Numbered from the stretch's first letter, positions 1-8,610 are shown. The stretch is 64,000 bases of DNA from Bacteroidota bacterium (GCA_016192075.1 JACPUU010000017.1:62001-126000); one strand, 5' to 3'. The notes: generated from the sequence alone by a model not told the origin. Made by a program: numbers and translations.

Positions 1-2
1 AC

Positions 3-1037
3 TCTATTTACTGGATTTATGAGAAGTTGATTGTGGCAGACCCAGATGGTGCTGCAGACTGGAAAGGGAAATACGCCACCATGCTGATGAGTGAAGATGA
101 TAAACGATTTGACAAAATCGATTCACTTTATAAAGAAAGTGTGCATGTTATGAAAGACAAATCAGAACCGGTATACATCCGCCAGTATTTCAAACACCTG
201 ATCACAAACCGATTCAATAATGCTCCGGCTGATAAAAAAGAAGAGGTGCGTTTGTATGTGATTGATGAATACCTGAAACTTTCTGAATACTGCGCTGGGG
301 GTGCTGCGGCAAAACGCGCTGCTGCTGATGAAGAAGGAGCTAAAAAATACGATGAGGCCCAGGAGTTTCTGGACAAATATTTTATTCAGATTGTGAATGA
401 CTGTGCCATGCTTACCGGTGTTGTAGACAAAAAATTAACAGCATTGCCGCAAGATAAAACCGCAAAAGCAGACAAGGTAAAATCATACATCAGTCTGCTT
501 GATAAGAAAAAATGCCAGTCTACCGAAACATACGGTAAACTCATGGATACCCTGATTACGTTAGATCCAACTGCTGAAGCCTATTTTCTAACCGGTAAAT
601 ATTACCTGGAAAATAACAATGAAAGCAAAGCAGTGGATTATTTTCAGAAAGCGGTAGACCTTGAAGGTACCGGTGCAAACAAAGATAAATACATCTTTTC
701 GCTGGCAGATGCACAGTATAAAGCCAAACGATTCAGTGCCGCTTTCAGAACAGCCAAATTGGTAGAAGGTGAGCTCAAAGGTAAGGCCATGATTATTTGT
801 GGAAACGCCATTGCAGCATCTGCTAACGGCTGTGGAGAAACAACCTTTGAGCGCAAAGCAAATTACTGGCTGGCAAATGATTATTACCGCAAGGCAGCTG
901 CCCTGGGTGAAGATGTAAGCACCGGAAAATTCCTTGACAACGCACCAGATGCAACCGAATGTTTTAATGAAGGTATTGCAAACGGATCTTCACATTACTG
1001 CACCTGCTGGGGTGAAAGCACAACTGTCAGATATTAG
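3..1037 (+). CDS. Tetratricopeptide-repeat protein, 5' end cut by window edge
   Basis: The reading frame is open to the first bases of the window, so the N-terminus lies outside and an internal TTG at 27 is not a credible start. The visible part is helical, rich in Lys, Asp and Ala. It contains a TPR-like segment about two thirds of the way through (AYFLTGKYYLENNNESKAVDYFQKA region) and a second near the C-terminus (ANDYYRKAAALG). TPR proteins act as scaffolds for protein assembly; no enzymatic motif is visible. The stop overlaps the GTG start of the downstream lptC by one base, so the two are almost certainly co-transcribed and translationally coupled. From my knowledge of Bacteroidota, a TPR or outer-membrane protein commonly precedes lptC, which suggests an envelope role, but this is inference. 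Confidence 0.85.
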   Translation, partial: SIYWIYEKLIVADPDGAADWKGKYATMLMSEDDKRFDKIDSLYKESVHVMKDKSEPVYIRQYFKHLITNRFNNAPADKKEEVRLYVIDEYLKLSEYCAGGAAAKRAAADEEGAKKYDEAQEFLDKYFIQIVNDCAMLTGVVDKKLTALPQDKTAKADKVKSYISLLDKKKCQSTETYGKLMDTLITLDPTAEAYFLTGKYYLENNNESKAVDYFQKAVDLEGTGANKDKYIFSLADAQYKAKRFSAAFRTAKLVEGELKGKAMIICGNAIAASANGCGETTFERKANYWLANDYYRKAAALGEDVSTGKFLDNAPDATECFNEGIANGSSHYCTCWGESTTVRY

Positions 1038-1600
1038 TGAAACTGAAATTTCAAATACTCACAAAACTCATTCCTGCCACACTTCTGGCGGGAATGTTTT
1101 TTTCATGTGAGAATGATCTGGAAAATATCAAACTGGTTACCGCAACAGATGAGTCACCGGACCAGGTGGTGAATAATGTTCACACCATGTATTCTGATAC
1201 CGGGGTGGTGCGGTTTGAAATTATTGCCACCCGTATGGAAACCTTTTCAGTACCGGATAAAAAAACCATTTTCAAAAACGGGTTCCAGGTGAATTTTTAT
1301 AAAAGCAAAGATTCCATTGAGTCAACGCTCACGGCAGATTATGCTGAAATGATGGAAGGGTCCAATTCACTTTTTGCCCGGAATAAGGTAATTTTTACGA
1401 ACTTTGAAAAAAAACAGACACTGAAAACAGAAGAACTTTACTGGGATCAGGAGTTAAAACGAATCCGTACCGAAAAGGCGTTTGAAATTGTTGGTGAAAA
1501 CAGCTATGTAAGCGGTTACGGAATGGATGCAAACGAAACATTCAGCGAGTATAACACCCATAAGGTGACAGCTGAATGGAAAAACGAAACAAAGAAATGA
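1037..1600 (+). CDS. lptC: LptC-like LPS export protein (lipoprotein type)
   Basis: This 187-residue protein matches the Bacteroidota form of LptC, which links the inner-membrane LptBFG transporter to the periplasmic LptA bridge during LPS export. It has a hydrophobic N-terminal segment ending in FFSC at about residues 21-24, a plausible lipobox, and then a periplasmic beta-rich region. The family-typical stretch near residue 57 reads VRFEIIATRMETF, followed by alternating strands (VNFYKSKDSIESTL, ADYAEMMEGSNSLFARNKVIF). The GTG start at 1037 overlaps the preceding TAG by one base. Its own stop overlaps the next ATG as ATGA. The short length (about 190 aa) is normal for LptC. Identification is by sequence pattern only; the rest of the lpt machinery is not in the window. 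Confidence 0.82.
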   Translation: MKLKFQILTKLIPATLLAGMFFSCENDLENIKLVTATDESPDQVVNNVHTMYSDTGVVRFEIIATRMETFSVPDKKTIFKNGFQVNFYKSKDSIESTLTADYAEMMEGSNSLFARNKVIFTNFEKKQTLKTEELYWDQELKRIRTEKAFEIVGENSYVSGYGMDANETFSEYNTHKVTAEWKNETKK

Positions 1601-1824
1601 ACTTAGCAAAACTTAACCGAACACTCGAAATTTTCTGGTGGTGGATGGCCGGCATTACATTTGTAATGGTGGTGATTTTTTCAATTACAGACGGTCTTGA
1701 CAAATGGTCGTTCTTTTTTCTGGCGCCGCTGATTGCAGTACTGGCTGCCCTTGTTCGCCGCTTTGCCGCCAAAAAACTGGCTAAAAGTCAAGCGTTCAGA
1801 GATGAACAGGCTAAGAATAACTAG
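1597..1824 (+). CDS. Small two-helix membrane protein
   Basis: A 75-residue protein with two predicted transmembrane helices (around WWWMAGITFVMVVIFSI and WSFFFLAPLIAVLAALV) and a Lys/Arg-rich C-terminal tail. I chose the ATG at 1597 because it overlaps the lptC stop as ATGA, the usual sign of translational coupling. An in-frame ATG at 1576 would extend the protein by seven residues into lptC. It belongs to no family I recognise. Position as the last gene of the TPR-lptC operon suggests an envelope function. In related genomes lptC is often followed by a CNNM/hemolysin-type membrane protein, and that gene is not present here. Confidence 0.7.
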   Translation: MNLAKLNRTLEIFWWWMAGITFVMVVIFSITDGLDKWSFFFLAPLIAVLAALVRRFAAKKLAKSQAFRDEQAKNN

Positions 1825-1839
1825 TTTTTAGCTCTCCCC

Positions 1840-3378
1840 TTATTTCTGTTTTAACCCCACTGAAAATACTTTGGCTTCACGGCCAACTTCAGTGAACAGG
1901 TACATGGTTGAGGTGCTGATTGCATTGCTCTCTTTGGCGCGCAGCATAAACGGATTTTCCAGGCCAATCAAAGGTCCGCGTGCTACAGGCCCGGTGGTAT
2001 CAATTTCTACATACGAAATCTGAAAGCGCCGGTTATTGAATAACCCTTTGTAATTGAAATAATCTGTCAGTGCAATGTCGTTGTTTTTTTCGCTGTCATT
2101 AAAGAAAAGGTAAATTTCTTTACCCGTATTCAGGTGTGTGAACGATGAAAAATAACCAAAATCATTGGTTGAGCTCTGGTACTTGGGAATACGATCTGTC
2201 CACAAGTGATTGCCAACGCTGTCAAAATAACTGACAATAATAGAGTTGTAATTATAGTGTTCTGTTGTAGTGGTAATGTTGGTACGCGGATCGTAGGTGC
2301 GTTCAATGTATTTATAATACCGCTCACCCAGCAGAAAAAAAGATCCGTTTTCAAGCATGGCCATATCGTTGAGCTGATAGTCTTCCAGCTCCTTTACCTT
2401 TTCACGGTCTTTTTCTTCAATAAACCGGGCAAGTGTTTCAGGGCTTAGTTTGTAGAAGGAGGATTGAATAATATTAAGTTCAGGCCCCAGAATAAGTGAA
2501 AACGTTCCGCAAACGGTATGATACCGCGTTTCATTGAAATAACCGGCCAGCACCAGTTGATTGTAAGGGTTGAGTTCCAGCCTTATTCCATTCAGCCATT
2601 TGCCTTTCATGCGCAATTCAAATTCTTTCAGAAAATTGGTTTGAGGGTCATAAGCCCACAGGGCATATTTGTTGTTGATCATTTCCTGGTCATCATCACC
2701 TGATAGATTTGCCGGGTCGTAGTTATAATTGCACATCACATAAAGCGGTCCGCCTGCGGTGTAGAGAATTTTTTCAATGTCCAGGTTTTGAAGCGCCATG
2801 GGTGATTTGAGTGTTTTTGACCAGTTTACTGAACCTGTTTCAGACAGGTATTTTACATCCATTTCCTGCTCAGTCAGGTTGCTGAATTTGTGTGATCTGA
2901 TCAGTACAAAACCGTTTTTAGTTTGTTCTTCTACAATATGCAGCGTTTCATCATCGGGCAGGGTGTCAACGGTGGTTGAAATCAACTTTTCATAATTGAT
3001 GTCAAAAACCTCCAGCGTAATAAACAGTGTTTTTTGCTGCTCATCGTAAAGGTTAGAGAATATGAAAATGCTGTCGTTGTGATAAAAAACCTCTATGGGT
3101 TCACCATAAAATCCGTCTGGCGGAATTTCGTAAATGTTCTTGGAGTCAACCAGTTTAAGGTCGGTTTTATAGAATTTACGTACAATGAGTTCTTGCTTTT
3201 TACGGCTGATGTAGAGGTAATCAATTGTAAAAAGCGTGCTGCTGTTTTCGCCAATAAAACCGTTGAAATTTTCTTTGCGGGCCGTTGAGTATTCGCTTCC
3301 TTTTAGTGGGGCTTCAAGCTGCGGAAAAGCTTGAGATCCGCCGGCAAACAAAAGCACTATGAAAAGCAATTGTTTCAT
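1840..3378 (-). CDS. Exported protein of unknown function
   Basis: A 512-residue protein with a clear signal peptide (MKQLLFIVLLFAGGSQAFPQ) and otherwise no transmembrane segment. The body is beta-rich, with repeated short strands and aromatic residues (for example GGPLYVMCNYNYDP, NGSFFLLGERYYKYI, KEIYLFFNDSEKNND), which would suit a beta-propeller. I see no catalytic motif and no T9SS sorting domain at the C-terminus. Its ATG overlaps the stop of rlmN as ATGA, so it is downstream of rlmN in the same transcript, although there is no obvious functional link. It converges with the lptC operon across a 15-base gap. I do not recognise the family; periplasmic or surface location is inferred from the signal peptide. 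Confidence 0.75.
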   Translation of the reverse strand: MKQLLFIVLLFAGGSQAFPQLEAPLKGSEYSTARKENFNGFIGENSSTLFTIDYLYISRKKQELIVRKFYKTDLKLVDSKNIYEIPPDGFYGEPIEVFYHNDSIFIFSNLYDEQQKTLFITLEVFDINYEKLISTTVDTLPDDETLHIVEEQTKNGFVLIRSHKFSNLTEQEMDVKYLSETGSVNWSKTLKSPMALQNLDIEKILYTAGGPLYVMCNYNYDPANLSGDDDQEMINNKYALWAYDPQTNFLKEFELRMKGKWLNGIRLELNPYNQLVLAGYFNETRYHTVCGTFSLILGPELNIIQSSFYKLSPETLARFIEEKDREKVKELEDYQLNDMAMLENGSFFLLGERYYKYIERTYDPRTNITTTTEHYNYNSIIVSYFDSVGNHLWTDRIPKYQSSTNDFGYFSSFTHLNTGKEIYLFFNDSEKNNDIALTDYFNYKGLFNNRRFQISYVEIDTTGPVARGPLIGLENPFMLRAKESNAISTSTMYLFTEVGREAKVFSVGLKQK

Positions 3379-4448
3379 TTCAGTACCCGTTCTTTCAGTT
3401 CAACCGCGGCATTTTTATTGGCCAGCTGGCCGCACGCAGCATCAATATCTTTTCCACGGCTGCGGCGCACGTTTACTACCAGGTTCAGCGACTCAAGGTA
3501 TTTTGCAAAGGCATCTACCTTGTCGGTATTGGCTTGTTTAAAGCCTCCTTCATCAATCGGGTTGTATTCAATAATGTTGATTTTTACCGGCACGTTTTTG
3601 CAAAACTCAGCCAGTTCGCGTGCATCCTGAAATGTGTCGTTAAAATCCCTGAAAATAATGTATTCAAATGTAATGCGTGCGTCCGTTTTTTCATGGAAAT
3701 AGCGAAGCGCTTCAGCCAGTGTTTCCAGGTCATTGGAATCATTGATTTCCATAATTTCACTGCGCTTTTTGTCATTGGCGGCATGCAGTGAAAGTGCAAG
3801 ATTGAATTTAACCTGGTCATCTCCCAGCTTCTTAATCATTTTGGCAATGCCGGCTGTTGAAACGGTAATGCGTTTTGAGGCAATGTTTAATCCCGTTTCT
3901 GATGTAATCCGGTCAATTCCCTGCAGGGTATTTTTGTAGTTCAGCAGTGGTTCGCCCATACCCATAAATACAATGTTGGTAAGTGGCAGCTGATAATGTT
4001 CCTGCGCAAGCCGGTTAAGCAAAAGTACCTGGTCGTAGATTTCACCGGGATTTAAATTCCGCATCATTTTGAGGCGTCCGGTGGCACAGAATTTACACGC
4101 AAGGCTGCACCCCACCTGTGATGATATGCAGGCTGTAACACGTGTGGTTGTTGGTATTAAAACCCCTTCGGTAATGTGTCCGTCAAAGGTGGTAAAGGCA
4201 CATTTGATAGTGCCGTCTTTGCTTTTTTGCTGGTCCGATATCCGGATGCAATCCAAAAAATAATCAGCCTCCAGAAAACTCACAACCGGCTTAGAAATAT
4301 TAGACATTTCATCAAACCGGCGAATACCCTTTTTCCAGATCCATTCATAGATCTGTTTGGCTCTGAACTTTTTTTCACCCTGCTTTTCAAGTGCGGTAAT
4401 AAGCTCATCCAGCCCCAGGTTACGGATATTTAGTTTCTGGTTATTCAT
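3375..4448 (-). CDS. rlmN: 23S rRNA (adenine-2503-C2)-methyltransferase RlmN
   Basis: A radical SAM enzyme that methylates C2 of A2503 in 23S rRNA, and in the family also A37 of some tRNAs, using a methyl-cysteine intermediate. The CxxxCxxC cluster motif is visible as CSLACKFC, with Cys at residues 114, 118 and 121. The second essential cysteine, the one methylated and used for product release in the family, is C339 near the C-terminus (AACGQLANK). The GMGEPLLN segment and the SLHAANDKKR segment are also characteristic. Length (357 aa) is normal and the start ATG at 4448 gives the usual N-terminal helical accessory domain. It is cytoplasmic and is followed with ATGA overlap by an unrelated exported protein. 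Confidence 0.96.
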   Translation of the reverse strand: MNNQKLNIRNLGLDELITALEKQGEKKFRAKQIYEWIWKKGIRRFDEMSNISKPVVSFLEADYFLDCIRISDQQKSKDGTIKCAFTTFDGHITEGVLIPTTTRVTACISSQVGCSLACKFCATGRLKMMRNLNPGEIYDQVLLLNRLAQEHYQLPLTNIVFMGMGEPLLNYKNTLQGIDRITSETGLNIASKRITVSTAGIAKMIKKLGDDQVKFNLALSLHAANDKKRSEIMEINDSNDLETLAEALRYFHEKTDARITFEYIIFRDFNDTFQDARELAEFCKNVPVKINIIEYNPIDEGGFKQANTDKVDAFAKYLESLNLVVNVRRSRGKDIDAACGQLANKNAAVELKERVLK

Positions 4449-4464
4449 TGCTGAAATAATACCT

Positions 4465-4472
4465 CAAATTTA
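4465..4472 (-). promoter_or_regulatory. Possible -7 element for rlmN
   Basis: Read on the minus strand this is TAAATTTG, matching the Bacteroidota -7 consensus TAnnTTTG, 16 bases before the rlmN ATG. No TTG is found 17-23 bases upstream, so only half of the consensus is present. Confidence 0.3.
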
Positions 4473-4514
4473 GTGTTAATTGACGACAGCATTGCTATTT
4501 TTACTGCTATACTT

Positions 4515-5201
4515 ATGACGCATGCAATTCAGATAATACGTAAAACAGGCTTGTTTATACTGGTTTTCGTTGAAATGGTGCTGGGCTTTTTGCTGGTTTA
4601 TATGAACTTTGCCCTGCTAATGGCGCTGCTGCCTTATGGTGCAGATGAGCCCGCTAGCGGTGTTAGAATCTACATCAAAACCAACGGGGTGCATACAGAT
4701 ATTTGCCTGCCGGTTGAATCAGCATATATGGATTGGAAAACCGTTATACCGGTAGCACATTATCCGCAGGTGAGCCGTTTCAGTTATCTGTCCGTAGGTT
4801 GGGGAGACAAAGGGTTTTTCCTGGACACACCAACCTGGGCTGATCTTAAATTTTCAACCGCCTTTAAAGCAGCTTTTCTGCCCAGTGAAACAGCCATGCA
4901 TGTGCAATACCTTGAGCAGGAACCTACGGTATCAGAAAGTGTCAGAATGAAATTCATAACACCTGAAAATTACCTGGAGCTGATTGAGTATGTGACGGCC
5001 TCATTCCGTAAAAAAGAGGATGGTGGGGTTGACCTGATTCCTGACAGAGGTTATTGGAGTAATGATAATTTTTACGAGGCAAACGGATCATACCATTTGT
5101 TTAATACCTGCAATGTCTGGACCAATGAAGCGCTTAAAATAGCAGGTGTACGAACGGCGGTGATAGCACTTTTTTCAGATGGCATTATGCGGCATTTGTA
5201 G
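4515..5201 (+). CDS. DUF2459 / TIGR02117 family protein
   Basis: The protein resembles the DUF2459 family, sometimes listed as 'urease region' proteins because of gene neighbourhood in other genomes; the biochemical role is not known. Family-typical stretches are visible: TNGVHTDICLPV, SVGWGDKGFFLDTPTWADL, and HLFNTCNVWTNEALKIAG towards the C-terminus. The His and Cys in VHTDI and FNTCN would suit a hydrolase-like fold, which is inference. A single hydrophobic N-terminal segment (LFILVFVEMVLGFLLVYMNFA) acts as a membrane anchor or signal. I chose the ATG at 4515 (228 aa). A GTG at 4473 would add 14 residues with no family resemblance. The gene diverges from rlmN, and a strong hairpin begins inside its last codons. 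No urease genes are nearby. Confidence 0.8.
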   Translation: MTHAIQIIRKTGLFILVFVEMVLGFLLVYMNFALLMALLPYGADEPASGVRIYIKTNGVHTDICLPVESAYMDWKTVIPVAHYPQVSRFSYLSVGWGDKGFFLDTPTWADLKFSTAFKAAFLPSETAMHVQYLEQEPTVSESVRMKFITPENYLELIEYVTASFRKKEDGGVDLIPDRGYWSNDNFYEANGSYHLFNTCNVWTNEALKIAGVRTAVIALFSDGIMRHL

Positions 5202-5232
5202 GGAAGGGTCACGATCCTTCCCTACAAATGCC
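5191..5232. repeat. Long perfect hairpin, REP-like palindrome
   Basis: A 17-bp perfect inverted repeat (arms 5191-5207 and 5216-5232) can be extended by a G:U and a T:A pair to leave a 4-base CACG loop. The left arm contains the last codons and stop of the DUF2459 gene. There is no T-run after the right arm, so it is not a standard intrinsic terminator. The GTAGGGAAGG / CCTTCCCTAC arms resemble the dispersed intergenic palindromes (REP/RAYT type) seen in many genomes. Only one copy is obvious here, so dispersal cannot be shown. Confidence 0.6.
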
Positions 5233-5338
5233 CTCCACCAAAACCCTCTCTGTTACTGCCTTTCAAAAAATAATTCAAAATCTTTTATGGATTGTATTTA
5301 ATCCCTGCATCTCTAAAGCAGAACTAAAAAATTGAATT

Positions 5339-6046
5339 ATGAGACTAATTATGATCGCAGCTGTTTTCTTCGGATTGGGGAGCATGTTGCAGGCGCAGGT
5401 GACTACGGGCACAATCAGTGGAAAAGTGGTAGACGCTACAACAAATGAATCAGTACCAGGTGCCAAAGTCTGGACATATACAGATGGTAGTTTCCGGGGA
5501 GTAATCTGCGACGTGAACGGGATGTACAAACTGGATGGATTAAAACCGGGTACTTATACTGTTTATTCTAAATCAACAGGGTATGATACTACCGTTTTTT
5601 TGGGAGTCCTCGCTGCTCCGGAGGCAATTACCTTTCTGGATGTAAAATTAACCAGCAATAATCTGCTGACAGCTGTTCCAATTATATGGGAAGCTCCTGT
5701 AATGGATAAAAATCTGCCGCGCATAAGAATCACTACAGAATATATAGAGCAGAGTCCAAATATTCGTAACCCACTAGCATTATTGAGTAATTTTTCCAGT
5801 GAAATTCAAATGCCGGAAGGATCAAGTCAGGTAATTATCAGGGGGTCAAGACCGGGAGATGCGGTATATTATATCGACGGCGTAAAAATGACCGACATGG
5901 GAACTGTACCCGGGGCGGCCATTGGAAGCGTTGAGGCCTACACAGGGGGTGTTCCCGCCAAATATGGTGATACGACCGGTGGCGTAGTGGTTTTAGAAAC
6001 CAAAAGTTACTTTGACCTGTACAACGCGTGGCTGGCTGGACAATAG
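5339..6046 (+). CDS. Stand-alone carboxypeptidase-regulatory plus TonB-plug protein
   Basis: A 235-residue exported protein with a signal peptide (MRLIMIAAVFFGLGSMLQAQ). A carboxypeptidase D regulatory-like beta-sandwich follows at about residues 25-105 (TISGKVVDATTNESVPGAKV, GMYKLDGLKPGTYTVYSKSTGY). Residues 130-225 are a TonB-dependent receptor plug (SQVIIRGSRPGDAVYYIDGVK, GSVEAYTGGVPAKYGDTTGGVV). These are the first two domains of SusC-like or other TonB-dependent receptors, but the protein stops about 10 residues after the plug, and no barrel sequence follows before the terminator at 6071. The frame is intact and ends at a normal stop followed by a good terminator. It is therefore either a genuine barrel-less family or an old truncation. 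Function unknown. Confidence 0.8.
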   Translation: MRLIMIAAVFFGLGSMLQAQVTTGTISGKVVDATTNESVPGAKVWTYTDGSFRGVICDVNGMYKLDGLKPGTYTVYSKSTGYDTTVFLGVLAAPEAITFLDVKLTSNNLLTAVPIIWEAPVMDKNLPRIRITTEYIEQSPNIRNPLALLSNFSSEIQMPEGSSQVIIRGSRPGDAVYYIDGVKMTDMGTVPGAAIGSVEAYTGGVPAKYGDTTGGVVVLETKSYFDLYNAWLAGQ

Positions 6047-6070
6047 CGCCTGGTTACGGTACAGTAAAGG

Positions 6071-6100
6071 ATCCCGGCAGCTTTGGCTCGCCGGGATTTT
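6071..6100 (+). terminator. Rho-independent terminator of the plug-domain gene
   Basis: Perfect 8-bp stem (6071-6078 ATCCCGGC with 6090-6097 GCCGGGAT) with extra pairing AGC/GCT inside the loop, followed by TTTT. It lies 25 bases after the stop at 6046. Confidence 0.75.
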
Positions 6101-6114
6101 AGCTTTTCAAAGTA

Positions 6115-8247
6115 TTATTGTGAGTTGTCTAATTCCGTAGAATATTTTTTTTGGAACTCTTTTAGAAAGGTGATTAAGGCATCGTTATAATCTAAGTTTT
6201 TCAGCCCCATCCAATTTATTCCGTGTTCAATTGATTTTTGCTCGTTCATGTAATATTTTTTATCGGAAGTATTTTTATCAATTATTCCGATTTCTATCAT
6301 ATACTTCAGTAGTAGCCTACGTTCTATAGAGTCCTTGATGATCTCATTGTCAATAAACTCATACTGTTTCGCAAACTCGTTTTTACCATGTTTCCTGAAC
6401 GGTTCCATAATTCGTTTAAGATTATAGAGGTGGGGTCTAACGCCTTCAATTGAATTGGACTCAATTTCCTTTCGATAAGTTGCCCATGGATATTTATTGG
6501 TTCCATCCCCATTAACAAGTAGTTTTCCGTTCCCGAGAATTTTTATATTGAGATTGTAGTTGGAATTTTCAATTTCTTTAGCGATGAGTATAGAATTCTG
6601 ATCAAAATGTGTTGTGACTATAAGTTCACTGGCTTTTACTAGTATTTTCCGGGAGTTTATTTCGGTATTCGAAATTTCAAAAGAACTACTTTCTCTTCCG
6701 ATAACAACATCATGATCAATATCAATCTGAGCATTTAATATCCTTCTAGTGAATTCGAGCGGAATATGGTCATCAACAACACATTTCATTCGCAAATTAG
6801 AAGAGTTGATTCTATTAGCATTTATAATCTCAACTTCGTAATGGTTATTTGTCTTTTTTACAAATGTCAAGAGATTATCGCTCATACTTGCCTTAGACGT
6901 AGAAGACTCATAAATGTAGCTCAAATGATTACCATAACATTCTTTATCATAAAATTTGGAATAGAAATGTACAAACAGGGACGTTAGTACATATTGACCA
7001 CTATTCAAAGAGCGTAAGCACGGTTCACTGAATTTATCATCATTAATAAGCTTTGCAAGTACATAGTCTCTTAATGCAGGACTGCTAAACTTGCCATTTC
7101 TAATAAAGGGGTGATTACTGATGAAAGTTGTTATGGATTCTTTAAAATCTTTTTCAAGCCAGTTAGGTACTGGTTTCAAATCAACATTATGCCATAAGGA
7201 GGGGTTACGAGAGGCCAGATTCAAAACAAATTTTATCTGATCATCTGGAGTATAAATTGAATTCCAATCGAAATTATTAGGTGCTGAAACAACCCGTTCT
7301 CTAAGTCCTGTCAAAAATTTGTCTTGATCTCTTTTCAAAATCTTATTAATGAAATCAGAGATTATTTCGAGGCCCCCTTCAACTGTCTGTTTTTGTTCAA
7401 AGGTTTGAGAAATTTCTTCGTAATTCATGTCGTAAAGAAAATCACCTATAGTCTCTAAAACTGGCGAGTACCCGAGAAAAGATCGAATTTCATCATCATC
7501 CCAAAAACTTTCGGAGTTTTGGTTTATGCCAATTGCAATTGCCGAAAAAATATTTTTCACTGCTTTTTCAAAGGGTGTTTTATGCTTTTGATGATTGTTT
7601 TTGGCTCTTTGATTTTGTTCTATATCTGACCGTTGGGTTATTCGGTATTCAATAAATTTTGCAGCGGCCTCTTCGTTAAAATAATCAATTTCATAAAGTG
7701 AGTAGCTTTCAGTACCTGAAAGTGTATCAAAAATTAACTGTATATAACCTGCCGTTTCAGAACGAGAGAATAATACAATATTAGGTCTAGGGGAATTTTT
7801 CGCATAATGATATACGTCTTTAAGGAATTTTTCAATACCATCAAGCCCGCTGATAATTTCTGCTTCATCAAAGGAATCAATAAACAAATTGATAGATCCT
7901 GTTGATATATCGCTAAGTACATCTGACATTTTGGAGGCACCAAAGGTTTCTAGCAATGTTCCTGAGAATGTGTTACTAGCCAATTTAATTTTGGATAAAT
8001 CCCAATAATAACCATTCTTTGCTCTGGCAGAGTATTTTGCAAATGTCGTTTTTCCTACGGCTCCTGGTGCAGATATTATTATAAAGGGGGAATGGCTTTT
8101 TTTTATTTCTTTAAGTTCAGGTTCAATATATCCAACTGGCTCACTTATCTGTTTAATTGATAAATCATCAATGATTTCAATTTCGGTAGAGCTCCATATT
8201 GAGAGCAGAATGTCCTTAACGGGGACAAGGGCTGATTTTTCTTCCAT
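6115..8247 (-). CDS. NACHT-like STAND NTPase, candidate defence protein
   Basis: A 710-residue soluble protein with a P-loop NTPase module near the N-terminus. Walker A is APGAVGKTT at residues 60-68. Walker B is LFIDSFDEAE from residue 121, which fits the NACHT signature of four hydrophobics, then D, a small residue, a hydrophobic, and DE. A sensor-1-like strand ending in an arginine follows (NIVLFSRSE, about 156-164). Residues 200-450 are helical. Residues 470-600 look beta-rich, possibly a beta-helix or jelly roll (VVIGRESSSFEISNTEI, LNIKILGNGKLLVNGDG), and the last 100 residues are helical again. No effector domain such as a nuclease, TIR or protease is recognisable. Single-gene NACHT/STAND proteins are known antiphage sensors, but here a defence role is inferred. 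The gene stands alone and is visibly more A/T-rich than its neighbours, suggesting horizontal transfer. Confidence 0.75.
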   Translation of the reverse strand: MEEKSALVPVKDILLSIWSSTEIEIIDDLSIKQISEPVGYIEPELKEIKKSHSPFIIISAPGAVGKTTFAKYSARAKNGYYWDLSKIKLASNTFSGTLLETFGASKMSDVLSDISTGSINLFIDSFDEAEIISGLDGIEKFLKDVYHYAKNSPRPNIVLFSRSETAGYIQLIFDTLSGTESYSLYEIDYFNEEAAAKFIEYRITQRSDIEQNQRAKNNHQKHKTPFEKAVKNIFSAIAIGINQNSESFWDDDEIRSFLGYSPVLETIGDFLYDMNYEEISQTFEQKQTVEGGLEIISDFINKILKRDQDKFLTGLRERVVSAPNNFDWNSIYTPDDQIKFVLNLASRNPSLWHNVDLKPVPNWLEKDFKESITTFISNHPFIRNGKFSSPALRDYVLAKLINDDKFSEPCLRSLNSGQYVLTSLFVHFYSKFYDKECYGNHLSYIYESSTSKASMSDNLLTFVKKTNNHYEVEIINANRINSSNLRMKCVVDDHIPLEFTRRILNAQIDIDHDVVIGRESSSFEISNTEINSRKILVKASELIVTTHFDQNSILIAKEIENSNYNLNIKILGNGKLLVNGDGTNKYPWATYRKEIESNSIEGVRPHLYNLKRIMEPFRKHGKNEFAKQYEFIDNEIIKDSIERRLLLKYMIEIGIIDKNTSDKKYYMNEQKSIEHGINWMGLKNLDYNDALITFLKEFQKKYSTELDNSQ

Positions 8248-8267
8248 GATAAGTGTATTTAGCTAAC

Positions 8268-8275
8268 CAAATTTA
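8268..8275 (-). promoter_or_regulatory. Possible -7 element for the NACHT-like gene
   Basis: On the minus strand this is TAAATTTG (consensus TAnnTTTG), 20 bases before the ATG at 8247. No matching TTG lies at the expected upstream spacing. The remaining intergenic stretch to 8610 (about 330 bases) shows only this site and, on the plus strand, another half-consensus TAACTTTG at 8460-8467 that could serve the giant gene. Confidence 0.3.
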
Positions 8276-8610
8276 ACCTTTAATTTAAAACTTTGTGATT
8301 GAAAAGTATTAAGCTGTTCAATGTTGGGTTTAATATGAAATAGACAGACTTCCCGATTTCACTACCCTCATAATGCCGCCATCTGCAAGTTTAAGACCTC
8401 ATACACCCCTTACATGTATTCTTTCATAGGCCTAAAGGCCAGAGTTATCGCCATTTTTATAACTTTGGTACGGAAAATGTATATGCAAGGCCAAACAGCG
8501 CCTTGTACAAAATTGTAAAATGCACTTTTTTCACCCGGTAAAAGCACACAAAATGTGAAAAGTATCGGCTGAATCAGGTGATTTTGCGGCAAAGCAGAAA
8601 AGAAATGCAT

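Noticed and set aside
6115-8247. Calling the ATPase an established Avs or CRISPR-linked protein
   Set aside because: It lacks the N-terminal effector and C-terminal TPR sensor typical of Avs proteins, and no associated genes are present; only a NACHT-like ATPase can be supported.
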